From Micromonospora ureilytica (GTDB lineage Bacteria > Actinomycetota > Actinomycetes > Mycobacteriales > Micromonosporaceae), in assembly GCF_015751765.1 (NCBI RefSeq), contig NZ_JADOTX010000001.1:3596001-3660000 (forward strand): a DNA stretch of 64,000 bases, in the 5' to 3' direction. Below, piece after piece: positions 9,172 to 17,744 of the stretch. The notes beneath the pieces were generated by a model that was not told the DNA's origin, made no database searches, and was given only the letters and a program-made list of their open reading frames with translations. A program made the translations under genes and the position numbers. Positions within the stretch are counted from its first letter, which is position 1. The number at the start of each line of letters is the position of its first letter.

Positions 9172-10422
9172 ATGGCACCGGAAGTGTCGCCGCGAAGGGC
9201 CAGGGCCGTGCTCGTCGCGCTGTCCCTCGCCGCGTTCGCCTTCATCACGACGGAGTTGCTGCCCGTCGGTCTGCTGACCCACATCGCCCCCGACCTCGGC
9301 CGATCCCGCTCACAGGTGGGTCTGCTGGTCAGTGGGTACGCCGTCGTGGTGGTGCTGGCGTCGGTGCCGCTGACCCGGCTGACCCAGCGGATCCCCCGGC
9401 GGCACCTGCTCGGCGGCACGATGCTCCTGTTCGCCGCCGCGAACGCCGCCGCCGCGCTCGCGCCGTCGTACGCCGTGCTGGCCGGCTCCCGCCTGGTGAC
9501 CGCCCTCGCCCAGGCACTGTTCTGGTCCATCGCCACGGCGACCGCGATCGGGCCGTTCCCGGTCGCGGTGCGCGGTCGGGCGGTAGCGCTGTTCGCGACC
9601 GGGGCGACGCTCGCCCCGGTGCTCGGCGTACCCCTCGGCACCTGGCTCGGGCAGCAAGCCGGCTGGCGTGCGGCGTTCGCGGTGCTCGCCGGGGTCGGTC
9701 TGGCGATCGCCGCCGCGGTGCTGGTCCTCCTCCCCTCCTATCCCCCGGCCGCCGGCGGCGCGGCCCGGGGTTCCGCACCGGACGGGCGGCGCTTCGCCGT
9801 GCTGTTGATCGCCACCGCCCTCGGCATCGGCGGTTTCATGACGCTGCAGACCTACGTGACACCGTTCCTGCTCGACGTCAGCGGCTTCGCCGACGCGGTG
9901 CTGGCACCGCTGCTGTTCGTCTCCGGCGCGGCCGGCGTCGTCGGAACGCTGGTCGCGGCCCGGACTCTGGACACCCGACCGATCGCGTCGCTGCTGACGC
10001 CGCTGAGCATCGGCACGGCCTCGCTGCTCGGGCTGTACGCGCTCGGCGCGCTCCGGCCGGGTGTGGTCGCGTTCCTCGCCGGGATCGGCCTCGCGTACGC
10101 GGCGTTCGGCTCGGCCGTGCAGAACCGGATGCTGCAACTGGCCCCGGGCAGCACCGACATCGCGTCGGCCGGCGTCAGCACCGCCTTCAACGCCGGCATC
10201 GCCGGCGGATCACTGCTCGGCGGCGCCCTCCTGCCCGCCTCGGGGGCACGCCCGCTCGCACTCGCCGGCGGGCTGCTGACGCTGGCCGCGCTCACGCTGC
10301 TCGCCGTGGACACGCGTCGCGGCCGCGCCGTCGGGTCGGAGCCGACGGTCGCTCGTCCCCCGGCTACGCGCCGCCCGGATTCGCCTGCGACCGGAAAACC
10401 TTCCGGTACGCGCCAGGTGTGA
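9172..10422 (+). CDS. MFS transporter (DHA1, sugar/drug efflux type)
   Basis: About 416 residues with twelve predicted membrane helices. The start of helix 1 reads AFAFITTELLPVGLL, the TELLPVG hallmark of the arabinose/chloramphenicol efflux branch (AraJ/Cmx-like). ATG 9172 is used; ATG 9160 is equally possible. The C-terminal 30 residues are Pro/Ser/Arg-rich and overlap, in another frame, a stretch that looks like an AraC-family end. Confidence 0.85.
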   Translation: MAPEVSPRRARAVLVALSLAAFAFITTELLPVGLLTHIAPDLGRSRSQVGLLVSGYAVVVVLASVPLTRLTQRIPRRHLLGGTMLLFAAANAAAALAPSYAVLAGSRLVTALAQALFWSIATATAIGPFPVAVRGRAVALFATGATLAPVLGVPLGTWLGQQAGWRAAFAVLAGVGLAIAAAVLVLLPSYPPAAGGAARGSAPDGRRFAVLLIATALGIGGFMTLQTYVTPFLLDVSGFADAVLAPLLFVSGAAGVVGTLVAARTLDTRPIASLLTPLSIGTASLLGLYALGALRPGVVAFLAGIGLAYAAFGSAVQNRMLQLAPGSTDIASAGVSTAFNAGIAGGSLLGGALLPASGARPLALAGGLLTLAALTLLAVDTRRGRAVGSEPTVARPPATRRPDSPATGKPSGTRQV

Positions 10423-10454
10423 CGCCGAGGAGTAGGCGATCATCGTCGAATTGA
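10377..10454 (+). pseudogene. Possible remnant of an AraC-family DNA-binding domain
   Basis: In the frame starting at 10377 the sequence reads GFACDRKTFRYAPGVTPRSRR and then stops. This matches the last helix of AraC/XylS proteins (GF.....F.R...G.TP..YR). No upstream part of such a gene is present because the MFS coding region occupies the DNA. A short chance similarity cannot be excluded. Confidence 0.25.
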
Positions 10455-11684
10455 TGGTCTATCGGCTTGGCTCGCCCACGGGAGTTGGTCGGTGAGCCCG
10501 CGTCGTGTCCCGCCGTTCGTCGGCACGGCGGGCGAGCGGCGGGACAGGAGGTATCCGGTCAGTGCGGCGGCGAGGCCGGCGAGGCCGGCCGTCGCGAACC
10601 CGCCCGCCGGCACGGAGAGGTCGATCGCCACGCCGACGAGCGGGGATCCGAGCGCGAAACCGGCGCTCTGCGCCGACGATTGCAGACCGATGACCTCGCC
10701 CCGCACACCGGGCGGCGCCAGCCGGCTCACCGCGTCGGCCACCGTGCCAAGGGTCGGCGCGGTGAGGAGCCCGCTGCCAACGACCGCCACGCACAGCCAG
10801 GGCCAGTCGCGGGCCAGCCCGGCCGGTATCGTCACGAGCCCGAGCAGGCCGAGCAGCAGCCAGGTGGGCAGCGGCCGGGTCAGCGCGCCGTAGATCAGCC
10901 CGCCGATGACGGACGACACGCCGAACACCACGACGACCACGGCGGCCCAGGACACCTGACCGGCCTCCCGCAGCGTGGCGACGATGGCGAGGTCGACGCC
11001 GCTGAGCAGCGTCGTCGTCCCGAACGCCATCATCAGCGCGGCGATCATCCTGGCGTCCAACCACTGCCGGCGTGCGGGTCGGTCCCCCGCGCCGGCCTCC
11101 CCCTCGTCCTGGGCCCGCATCGGCGGGTTGAGCACGGCGATACCGACGCCACCGGCCAGGATCGCGGCGCCGACCCCCCACGCCACCACGTCGGGGGACA
11201 CCGTCGCCGCGCCCAGAATCACCACCGCCGGCCCCACGATGTACGACAGCTCGCCCTGCACCGATTCCAGCGCGAACGCGGCCCGGCGCTGCTCGGCCGT
11301 CGTCATCGCGGCGATCGCCTGTCTGCCCACCGCCTGGGCCGGCACCATCAGCAGGCCCGCCACGAAGCTGGCGACCAGCAGGAACCCGTACGGCAGGACC
11401 GGCACGCCCAGCCAGAACACGACCTGCGCGGTGACGGTCACCAGCAGGACGAGGCGCAGGCCCCGCGAGTCGATCATGCGACCGAGCAGTGGGCCGCCCA
11501 GCGCCACTCCGGCGGTCAGGGCCGCCGCCACACCACCCGCCGCCGCGTAGCTCAGCTCCAGGCCCAGGACGACGAAGAGGGTCAGCGCCATCACATCGGC
11601 AGTTATCGCGGTGCGGGCGAGCAGCGAGACGCCCAGCAGCGGCGCCATCCCTGGCACGGCGAGCACCTGCCGGTATCCGGTCAC
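10440..11684 (-). CDS. MFS transporter
   Basis: About 414 residues and twelve membrane helices. The N-terminus starts VTGYRQVLAVPGMAPLLGVSLLAR, a common start of actinobacterial MFS exporters. GTG 11684 is preferred although the frame is open further upstream, because upstream codons run into the divergent LysR control region. The LysR gene begins 72 bases away on the opposite strand and is the likely regulator. Confidence 0.85.
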   Translation of the reverse strand: MTGYRQVLAVPGMAPLLGVSLLARTAITADVMALTLFVVLGLELSYAAAGGVAAALTAGVALGGPLLGRMIDSRGLRLVLLVTVTAQVVFWLGVPVLPYGFLLVASFVAGLLMVPAQAVGRQAIAAMTTAEQRRAAFALESVQGELSYIVGPAVVILGAATVSPDVVAWGVGAAILAGGVGIAVLNPPMRAQDEGEAGAGDRPARRQWLDARMIAALMMAFGTTTLLSGVDLAIVATLREAGQVSWAAVVVVVFGVSSVIGGLIYGALTRPLPTWLLLGLLGLVTIPAGLARDWPWLCVAVVGSGLLTAPTLGTVADAVSRLAPPGVRGEVIGLQSSAQSAGFALGSPLVGVAIDLSVPAGGFATAGLAGLAAALTGYLLSRRSPAVPTNGGTRRGLTDQLPWASQADRPSIRR

Positions 11685-11742
11685 CCCATTGACGCTAATT
11701 CCCTCCGCCCGCCATAAGAAGACACCATCTTGTTGAGTCCGG

Positions 11743-11759
11743 CATAATGCGTGCTTATG
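11743..11759. promoter_or_regulatory. LysR-type box in the LysR/MFS spacer
   Basis: CATAA and TTATG form a perfect inverted repeat around a 7-base spacer, containing the T-N11-A pattern typical of LysR binding sites. A second copy of the outer arm, GCCATAAG at 11711-11718, pairs with CTTATGGC at 11754-11761. The site overlaps the LysR start codon, as expected for autoregulation. Confidence 0.5.
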
Positions 11760-12599
11760 GCGAAGGATCTGGAGATCACCCTGCTGCGGTCGTTCGTCGC
11801 CGCCGTGCGGGAGGGCAGCATCAGCCGCGGCGCGACAGCGCTCGGCCATACCCAGCCCGGTCTGAGTCAGCAGTTGCGCAAACTGGAGAGCGTCGTCGGC
11901 CATCCGCTGCTGCACCGCTCGTCGTCAGGTGTCTCGCCCACCCGGGCGGGCGAGGAGCTCCTGCCATACGCCGAACGCATTCTCTCGCTCTCCGCACAGG
12001 CACTCGCCGAAACCGGACGCGCGCTCACCGGCCACTGTGGCGTCGGATTGCTCGAAGACCTCGCCGCTGCCCACCTGCCGCAGGCCCTCGCCGACCTCGC
12101 CCGCCTGCATCCCGGCGCGACGCTGGAGGTGCTCAGCTGCTCCAACGCCGCCATGCGGGAGGCCTACGAGGCGGGCCGCGTCCAACTCGTGCTCGACGCG
12201 GTACCGGACATTCCCGGGCCGCCGCGCTGGACGGTGCGCGCCCCGCTGGTCTGGGCGACCGGGCAGGGTGTGGACGTCAGCGCCGATCCGCTGCCGGTGG
12301 TGCTGTTCTCCAACCCGTGCTCCTGGCGTACGTCCGTGCTGGACGCGCTGGAGCGTGCCGATCGGCGCTGGCGGGTGGCCTTCGAGAGCAACAGCCTGGT
12401 CGGGGTGCTCGCCGCGGTACGGGCCGGGCTCGGCGTGGCGGCGCTCATGCCCGCGAACCTCGAACCGGTCATGATCTGCCGCGACGCGGACGCCCTGCCG
12501 GTCCTGCCGGACGTCGAGTTCGGCCTCGCCCGGCATCCACGGACCGAGGGTGATCCGCTGATCGACGCCGTGGAGAGGGTGCTCCGTCGCATCCTCTGA
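11757..12599 (+). CDS. LysR family transcriptional regulator
   Basis: A 280-residue LysR-type regulator. Residues 5-64 are the winged helix (LLRSFVAAVREGSISRGATALGHTQPGLSQQLRKLE), followed by a periplasmic-binding-like effector domain (VVLFSNPCSWR, SLVGVLAAVRAGLGVAALMP). ATG 11757 gives the standard N-terminus. It is divergent from an MFS exporter gene, the usual arrangement for regulator and target. The effector is unknown. Confidence 0.9.
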   Translation: MAKDLEITLLRSFVAAVREGSISRGATALGHTQPGLSQQLRKLESVVGHPLLHRSSSGVSPTRAGEELLPYAERILSLSAQALAETGRALTGHCGVGLLEDLAAAHLPQALADLARLHPGATLEVLSCSNAAMREAYEAGRVQLVLDAVPDIPGPPRWTVRAPLVWATGQGVDVSADPLPVVLFSNPCSWRTSVLDALERADRRWRVAFESNSLVGVLAAVRAGLGVAALMPANLEPVMICRDADALPVLPDVEFGLARHPRTEGDPLIDAVERVLRRIL

Positions 12600-12627
12600 G
12601 CACTCGCCCTCGCCGTTGGGCAGGCTG

Positions 12628-13083
12628 TCACCCACCGCCCGCGCTGACGACCGCCATCACGATCAGGGTGCGTCGCCGCCGCTGACTCATCAGCGCGAAA
12701 CAGGCGGTGAGCACCACCAGCTCCAGCTCGGCCCACTCGCCGGTGACGTCGACCCGGATCGGCCCGCCGCGTCGGCCGGGGAGGCCTATCGCGAGGCGGT
12801 GTCCGTCGCGTACCAGCTCACCGCCGCAGCGACCGGGCGCCCAGCGGGCCACCCCGCCGGGTCCCGGCATGTGCGACCGACCCGGGTTGAGCCGTACCGG
12901 CACGCCGTGCTCGCCCCGGGCGGCGAACCCGATGCGTCGGCGGTCGGTCGGTGCGACAGTCCAACGGCCGGTGCCAGTGCGGATCTCGCCACACCGCCAG
13001 GTCCAGCCGGTGCCCAGCGAGGCGCGCGCCCCGGAGTCGAGGACGAAGGCCCCGTCCTGTTTGCGCACGGTCAGCGCGGTCAT
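12628..13083 (-). CDS. Hypothetical protein with C-terminal hydrophobic helix
   Basis: A 151-residue protein I do not recognise. It begins MTALTVRKQDGAFVLDSGARASLGTGWTW, is rich in Arg and Gly, and ends with one hydrophobic segment followed by a basic stretch. The start overlaps the stop of the upstream DUF6069-type gene (ATGA), so the two are co-translated. The first 120 residues may be a small beta-rich domain. No function can be assigned. Confidence 0.65.
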   Translation of the reverse strand: MTALTVRKQDGAFVLDSGARASLGTGWTWRCGEIRTGTGRWTVAPTDRRRIGFAARGEHGVPVRLNPGRSHMPGPGGVARWAPGRCGGELVRDGHRLAIGLPGRRGGPIRVDVTGEWAELELVVLTACFALMSQRRRRTLIVMAVVSAGGG

Positions 13084-13481
13084 CGGTTCGCCCCTTCCGG
13101 ACGCGACCGCGGCAGGCCGAGGATGAGGATGACGCCGACGCTCAGGTGCAGCAGCGCGAGGGTCGCCTTCGCTCCCCCGCCGACGCCACTCGGCGGCCCG
13201 ACCAGGAGCGACAGCAGCAGGACCGCGACCGCGACCGATGTCCACCAGACGCGGGAGCGGTTGGTGCGGCGTTCCAGCACCGCGAGCAGCGCCCAGCCGG
13301 CCAGTGCCGCGACGGCGGCGGCCACGATGACCGCGGCAACGCTGATCTGCCGGGTCGAGCTTCCGGACCTGACCGCCAGGTCCACACCGGCCGCCGAGTC
13401 CAGGAGCGCGAACTCGGCCACCGCCACCGCGATCGCGCCGGCCGCCACCGCGGCTCGTCGCAGGAGAAGGTTGTTCGTCAT
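13080..13481 (-). CDS. DUF6069-like membrane protein
   Basis: A 133-residue integral membrane protein with four predicted helices and the mid-protein pattern GVDLAVRSGSS...VAAVIVAAAVAALAGWALLAVLERR, seen in the small actinobacterial DUF6069 family. It precedes and overlaps the 12628-13083 gene and is divergent from the histidine kinase at 13613, which may regulate it. Confidence 0.7.
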   Translation of the reverse strand: MTNNLLLRRAAVAAGAIAVAVAEFALLDSAAGVDLAVRSGSSTRQISVAAVIVAAAVAALAGWALLAVLERRTNRSRVWWTSVAVAVLLLSLLVGPPSGVGGGAKATLALLHLSVGVILILGLPRSRPEGANR

Positions 13482-13559
13482 GGTCCGAGTCTGCGGACCG
13501 GACCGGGCCGGACGCGTCGGTCCAGACGCCGCGGCGGGTACGTCCACCGGCGGCTCGGC

Positions 13560-13581
13560 GTACTACCAAAGAAGGTGGTAC
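13560..13581. promoter_or_regulatory. Near-perfect inverted repeat between membrane gene and histidine kinase
   Basis: GTACTACC (13560-13567) and GGTGGTAC (13574-13581) pair at seven of eight positions around AAAGAA. The position in a divergent promoter region suggests an operator, possibly for the response regulator encoded just downstream. Confidence 0.35.
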
Positions 13582-13612
13582 GGCCCGCCGCGAGCCCAGT
13601 AACCTGCGCGAT

Positions 13613-14773
13613 GTGGATGCGGCGACGTGCGAGGTCAAGCCGCCGCGGACGTGGCGTTCCGTCCCGGTGGCCGTGACCACCGTGGCGATCGGCGTCCTCG
13701 TCGCGACCATGCTGTGGTCCGCCACCCGGTCCAGCTCCACCGGCCTGGTCGGCGTCGACGTCGGGCTGGCGGTGGCCGCCCTGGCCCTCGTTCCGGTGGT
13801 CGTCCGCCGCCCACAGGTCGGTGGCGTGCTGGCCGGCCTGCTCGTCGCGCTGTCTCCGGTGGCCACGCCGGTGGCCAGCTTCGCGGTGCTGTTCACCGCC
13901 CGCAACCGGCCGTTTCGGCAAGCGGTGGCGGTGGCGGTGGTCGGCGTGGCGGGCGAGGCGGTGCAGGCGTTCTGGCGACCGGTGCCCAGCCTGCCGTACG
14001 GGTGGCGGCTTCTGCTGATGGCGATCGCGTACGCGGCCCTGCTCGGCTGGGGCACCTGGGCCCAGGCCCGCAACGCCCTGCTGGCGGCGCTGCGGGACCG
14101 GGCCCGGCGGGCCGAGCAGGAGCAGGAACGACGGGTCGGCGAGGCGCGGGCGGCGGAGCGCAACCGGATCGCGCGGGAGATGCACGATGTGCTGGCCCAC
14201 CGGTTGTCACTGCTGGCGGCGGCCGCCGGCGCGATGGAGTACCGGCCGGACGCGCCGCCCGAGCGGCTCAGCGCCGCGGCCGGGGTGATCCGGGCCAGCG
14301 CGCATCACGCCCTCGACGAGCTGCGCGAGGTCATCACCCTGCTGCGCAGCGACGACGCCGAGTCGCCGACGGACGCACCACCCGGCCGGACCCTCGCCGA
14401 CCTGCCCCGCCTGGTCGACGAGGCGCGGGCGGCCGGGCAACAGATCGAGGTCGACGATCCGCTCGGCCCGCCGGTCGAGATTCCTCCGACGGTTGGCCGC
14501 ACCGCGTACCGGATCGCGCAGGAGGCACTGACGAACGCCCGCAAGCACGCCGCCGGCCAGCCGGTCCGGCTGGTGCTCGGCGGGGCGCCCGGCTCCGGTC
14601 TGAGCATCGCGGTGAGCAACCCGACCACGCCCGACAGCGGTGCCACCGGCAGCGCCGGTACCGGCCTGATCGGCCTCGCCGAACGGGCCGCGCTCAGCGG
14701 CGGTCGCGTCGCCCACCACGTCGACGCCGCGGGCCGGTTCCACCTCACCGCGTGGCTGCCGTGGCCGACGTGA
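13613..14773 (+). CDS. Sensor histidine kinase, NarL/DesK type (HisKA_3)
   Basis: A 386-residue kinase. The N-terminal half has about five membrane helices, followed by a coiled linker (residues 160-185). The dimerisation motif REMHDVLAHRLSLL carries the phospho-accepting His. The HATPase domain includes TAYRIAQEALTNARKHA (N box) and TGLIGLAERAALSGG (G box). It overlaps the response regulator gene, forming a standard pair. The signal is unknown; neighbours on the divergent strand are small membrane proteins. Confidence 0.9.
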   Translation: MDAATCEVKPPRTWRSVPVAVTTVAIGVLVATMLWSATRSSSTGLVGVDVGLAVAALALVPVVVRRPQVGGVLAGLLVALSPVATPVASFAVLFTARNRPFRQAVAVAVVGVAGEAVQAFWRPVPSLPYGWRLLLMAIAYAALLGWGTWAQARNALLAALRDRARRAEQEQERRVGEARAAERNRIAREMHDVLAHRLSLLAAAAGAMEYRPDAPPERLSAAAGVIRASAHHALDELREVITLLRSDDAESPTDAPPGRTLADLPRLVDEARAAGQQIEVDDPLGPPVEIPPTVGRTAYRIAQEALTNARKHAAGQPVRLVLGGAPGSGLSIAVSNPTTPDSGATGSAGTGLIGLAERAALSGGRVAHHVDAAGRFHLTAWLPWPT

Positions 14774-15423
14774 CCGGCCCGATCCGGGTCGTCATCGTCG
14801 ACGACGACCCCCTCGTCCGGGGAATGCTCACGCTGATGCTCGACGGCGCCGACGGGATCGCCGTCGTGGGCGAGGCCGCCGACGGCGCCACCGCTATCAC
14901 CGCGGTGGACCGGCACCTGCCCGACGTGGTGCTGATGGACATCAGGATGCCCGGCGTCAACGGCATCACCGCCACCGAACGCCTGCGTCGCCGCCACCGG
15001 CCACCCGAGATCATCGTGCTCACCACGTTCGACACCGACGAGCACGTGCTGCGCGCCCTCCGCGCCGGCGCGAGCGGCTTCCTGCTCAAGGACACCCCGC
15101 CCGAGCAGATCAGCCAGGCGGTCCGCTCGGTCGCGGCCGGCAACCCGATGCTGTCCCCGGGCGTGACGCGCCGCCTCATGCGCCGGGTCGCGTCGGGGGC
15201 CGAGTCGTACGAGCAGGCGCACGAGAGGTTGGCAGTGCTCACGCCCCGGGAACGCGACGTCGTGCTGGCCATCGGGCAGGGACGCTCCAACGCCGAGATC
15301 GCCAGCGGGCTGCTGATGAGCGTGACGACGGTGAAGGCCCACGTCTCGCACATCCTGACCAAGTTGGATCTCGACAACCGCACCCAGATCGCTCTGCTCG
15401 CCCACGACGGGCGGCTCCTCTGA
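14770..15423 (+). CDS. NarL/FixJ response regulator
   Basis: A 217-residue regulator. The receiver domain has IVDDDP acidic residues, the phospho-Asp in VVLMDIRMPG and the conserved Lys in GASGFLLKDTPP. The LuxR-type HTH is LTPRERDVVLAIGQGRSNAEIASGLLMSVTTVKAHVSHIL. The GTG at 14770 overlaps the kinase stop; GTG 14761 is an alternative. It is the partner of the kinase directly upstream. Confidence 0.9.
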   Translation: MTGPIRVVIVDDDPLVRGMLTLMLDGADGIAVVGEAADGATAITAVDRHLPDVVLMDIRMPGVNGITATERLRRRHRPPEIIVLTTFDTDEHVLRALRAGASGFLLKDTPPEQISQAVRSVAAGNPMLSPGVTRRLMRRVASGAESYEQAHERLAVLTPRERDVVLAIGQGRSNAEIASGLLMSVTTVKAHVSHILTKLDLDNRTQIALLAHDGRLL

Positions 15424-15438
15424 CCGGCGTCCCTGCGG

Positions 15439-15909
15439 TCAGGCCAGCACCGCCGGCAGGACGAGGAGGGCGAAGCGGAGCACCCGCCCGGAAAGGCACG
15501 CGCCGGCGAACTCCCAGCGTCGGAGGCCCGCGGTGCCCGCGGCGAGGCTGACGACGGCCAGCGGTGGAACCCCGACCGCCGCGGACACCAGCACGGTCGG
15601 CAGGGCGGTGCGGCGGCGGGAGAGCCAGCGCCGGATCGGCTCGGTCCACCGTGCGGCCCGGGCCGCCGCGCGACCCGATTTTCTCCGTTGCGCGACCTTC
15701 CGGAACAGTCGCCCCGATCCACGTCGCGCCGATTCGAACAGGAGCAGCTTGCCGGCGGTCTGCCCGAGCGCCAGAGCGACCACGGCGATCAGCGCGTGGC
15801 CGCCACGTTGGCCGGCGACCACGGCGTACGCCTCGGCGTTGACGACCGGGACGAGCGCCGACGCGAGACCGTAGCCGAGCGCCACCGCCGCCTCGCCGAG
15901 GCTGCTCAT
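15439..15909 (-). CDS. VTT (SNARE-associated, DedA-like) membrane protein
   Basis: A 156-residue membrane protein. It has ALVPVVNAEAYAVVAGQRGGHALIAVVALALGQTAGKLLLFESARRG, matching the VTT fold, and a later VGVPPLAVVSLAAGTAGLRRWEF segment. VTT/DedA proteins scramble or flip lipids. Its start overlaps the stop of the CDP-alcohol phosphatidyltransferase gene, so both belong to one lipid-related operon on this strand. Confidence 0.75.
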   Translation of the reverse strand: MSSLGEAAVALGYGLASALVPVVNAEAYAVVAGQRGGHALIAVVALALGQTAGKLLLFESARRGSGRLFRKVAQRRKSGRAAARAARWTEPIRRWLSRRRTALPTVLVSAAVGVPPLAVVSLAAGTAGLRRWEFAGACLSGRVLRFALLVLPAVLA

Positions 15910-16499
15910 GCCCGACCGTCCCGCTCGAGCAGCCCGACCACAGCCGTTATCGACCACAGCTTGACCGCGACGACGGCGACGGCGACGCCCAGTGCGAGCG
16001 GGTACTGCTCGAACGCGATGGCCCCGATGACCCCTGCGGTGTTGGCGACCTTGGCCACGGGCGACCAGTTCAATGCCCATACCCGCCGGTCGACCAGGTG
16101 GAAGTAGTTGGGGCTGAGCACGGGCCAGCACAGGAACGCCAGCGACAGCATGGTGTCGAGCACCAGGAACGAGAGCAGGAAGACCACTGCCACGACCGCG
16201 ACGTCAGGGATGAGGGAGACCAGGCCCACGCAGAGTACGGCGGTGCACGCGCGGTCACTCACGATGTCGAAGACGGCCCCGGCTCGGGTCTCCTGTCCGA
16301 GTCGGCGGGCGGTCCAGCCGTCGAGCACGTCACCGATCCAGTAGATACCGTACGATACCGCCATCAATGCCACCGACCCGGAGACGAGGGCCACGATACC
16401 GACGGTGACAGCGGCGACCGTGCGAATGGCGGTGATGTAGTTGGGAACCGTGCGAAGAGGGCCGACGGTGATGGCGGCGCGGGAGTCAACGAGAGTCAC
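15906..16499 (-). CDS. CDP-alcohol phosphatidyltransferase
   Basis: A 197-residue membrane enzyme. It contains the full family motif DG(x)2AR(x)8G(x)3D(x)3D, visible as DGWTARRLGQ then AGAVFDIVSD, and starts with PNYITAIRT like phosphatidylglycerophosphate or phosphatidylinositol-type synthases. It transfers a phosphatidyl group from CDP-diacylglycerol to an alcohol; the alcohol is not evident. GTG 16499 is used, though GGAGGT sits almost directly against it, so the exact start is uncertain. Confidence 0.85.
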   Translation of the reverse strand: MTLVDSRAAITVGPLRTVPNYITAIRTVAAVTVGIVALVSGSVALMAVSYGIYWIGDVLDGWTARRLGQETRAGAVFDIVSDRACTAVLCVGLVSLIPDVAVVAVVFLLSFLVLDTMLSLAFLCWPVLSPNYFHLVDRRVWALNWSPVAKVANTAGVIGAIAFEQYPLALGVAVAVVAVKLWSITAVVGLLERDGRA

Positions 16500-16640
16500 C
16501 TCCGCAGAGTGGTCCGGTGAGCGTTTTCGCGGAACGTGCCGCGGTGCCGATCTGGTCCCGAGGGTGGCACCGGGGTGCCGGCCGATCCGGTACCTGGGTA
16601 CTGGCCGGTCTTCCGGCTGGTCACGGAGACTGTCCAGGTG

Positions 16641-17744
16641 ATGACTGGAATCCGCGAACGGTTGCGCGACCCCGAGCGAGTGCGCCGACTCGCGTACGGT
16701 GCGGTTGGTTTGATCATCGCCGCCGTGGTCACCACCGTCGAGGACGGCGTGTCCGTGCCGGCGGGCTGGGCGTGGCTGGTGCTGCCGGTCGGCCTCGGGG
16801 CCACGGCGCTGCGCCCCCGCTACCGAACCCTGGTCTTCGCGGTCTGCGCGGGGTTCGTGGCGGTCGTGAGCACCGGGGAGTCGGTGCAGTTGGGCCTCGC
16901 GGCCGCCGCTCTGGTGTTCGTCTCGGTCTGTGAAGACCCCGCCCGGCACCCGTGGCTGGGGTGGGCGGCTGGCTTGGTCGGCGCGGTCGGCGCCCTCGCC
17001 ACCGCGCTGCTCCACGAGCGGGGGCTGTACGAGCAACCGTTCTTCTTCGTCACGGCCGGCTACCTCCTGGCGATCCTGTTGCGATCGTGGTCACGCGGAT
17101 ACGCCCTCACTCGGGAGACAGACGACCTGCGCGGCCAGGCCGCGTGGCTCGAGCAGCGCACCAACCTGGCCCGCGAGCTGCATGACGTGGTCGGCCACCA
17201 CGTCACCGCGATGGTGGTGCAGGCCGAGGCGGGCCAGCTCAGTGCCGACCCGGGGGCGGCGCTGCGGGCGATCGCAGGCAGTGGCCGCACCGCACTGAGC
17301 GAGCTGGACACGCTCGTCGTGCACCTGCGCGATCCGAACGCGTCGATCGCGGTGAGCGCGCCGCCGCGCCTGTCCGACATCGACGAGTTGCTCGCGCAGC
17401 CGCTGCGCCAGCAGGGCGTGACGGTGCGGGTCCAGTTGGACCCCGAGCCGGGCCTGGACGAGATCGGGGTGTTGACCTTCTACCGCATCGCCCAGGAGGC
17501 CCTCACCAACGTCGCCCGGCACGCGAAAGCCACGGCGGCCTGGGTCGAACTGGTCCGCATCGGCGACCACGCCCGCCTGCGCGTCAGCGACGACGGCATC
17601 GGACCGCCCCGCACACCCACGAGCGGCTCAGGCCTGCTCGGCATCGGGGAGCGCGTCTCCGCGCGCGGGGGCAGCTGGGAGCTGAGCCAGCGCCCCGGCG
17701 GCGGCACAGTGGTGCAGGCCAACCTGCCGGTGGCGAACCCGTGA
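16641..17744 (+). CDS. Sensor histidine kinase, NarL/DesK type
   Basis: A 367-residue kinase with an N-terminal membrane domain of four to five helices, a dimerisation helix LARELHDVVGHHVTAMVVQAEAG with the accepting His, and an HATPase domain (FYRIAQEALTNVARHA; GSGLLGIGERVSARGG). ATG 16641 is preferred; GTG 16638 is adjacent. It overlaps the response regulator gene at 17741. The upstream DNA to 16500 contains no further gene. Confidence 0.9.
   Translation: MTGIRERLRDPERVRRLAYGAVGLIIAAVVTTVEDGVSVPAGWAWLVLPVGLGATALRPRYRTLVFAVCAGFVAVVSTGESVQLGLAAAALVFVSVCEDPARHPWLGWAAGLVGAVGALATALLHERGLYEQPFFFVTAGYLLAILLRSWSRGYALTRETDDLRGQAAWLEQRTNLARELHDVVGHHVTAMVVQAEAGQLSADPGAALRAIAGSGRTALSELDTLVVHLRDPNASIAVSAPPRLSDIDELLAQPLRQQGVTVRVQLDPEPGLDEIGVLTFYRIAQEALTNVARHAKATAAWVELVRIGDHARLRVSDDGIGPPRTPTSGSGLLGIGERVSARGGSWELSQRPGGGTVVQANLPVANP

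Noticed and set aside
10389..10406. Inverted repeat CCGGAA/TTCCGG at the end of the MFS gene as terminator
   Set aside because: It lies within coding sequence before the stop and has no T-tract; too weak to call.
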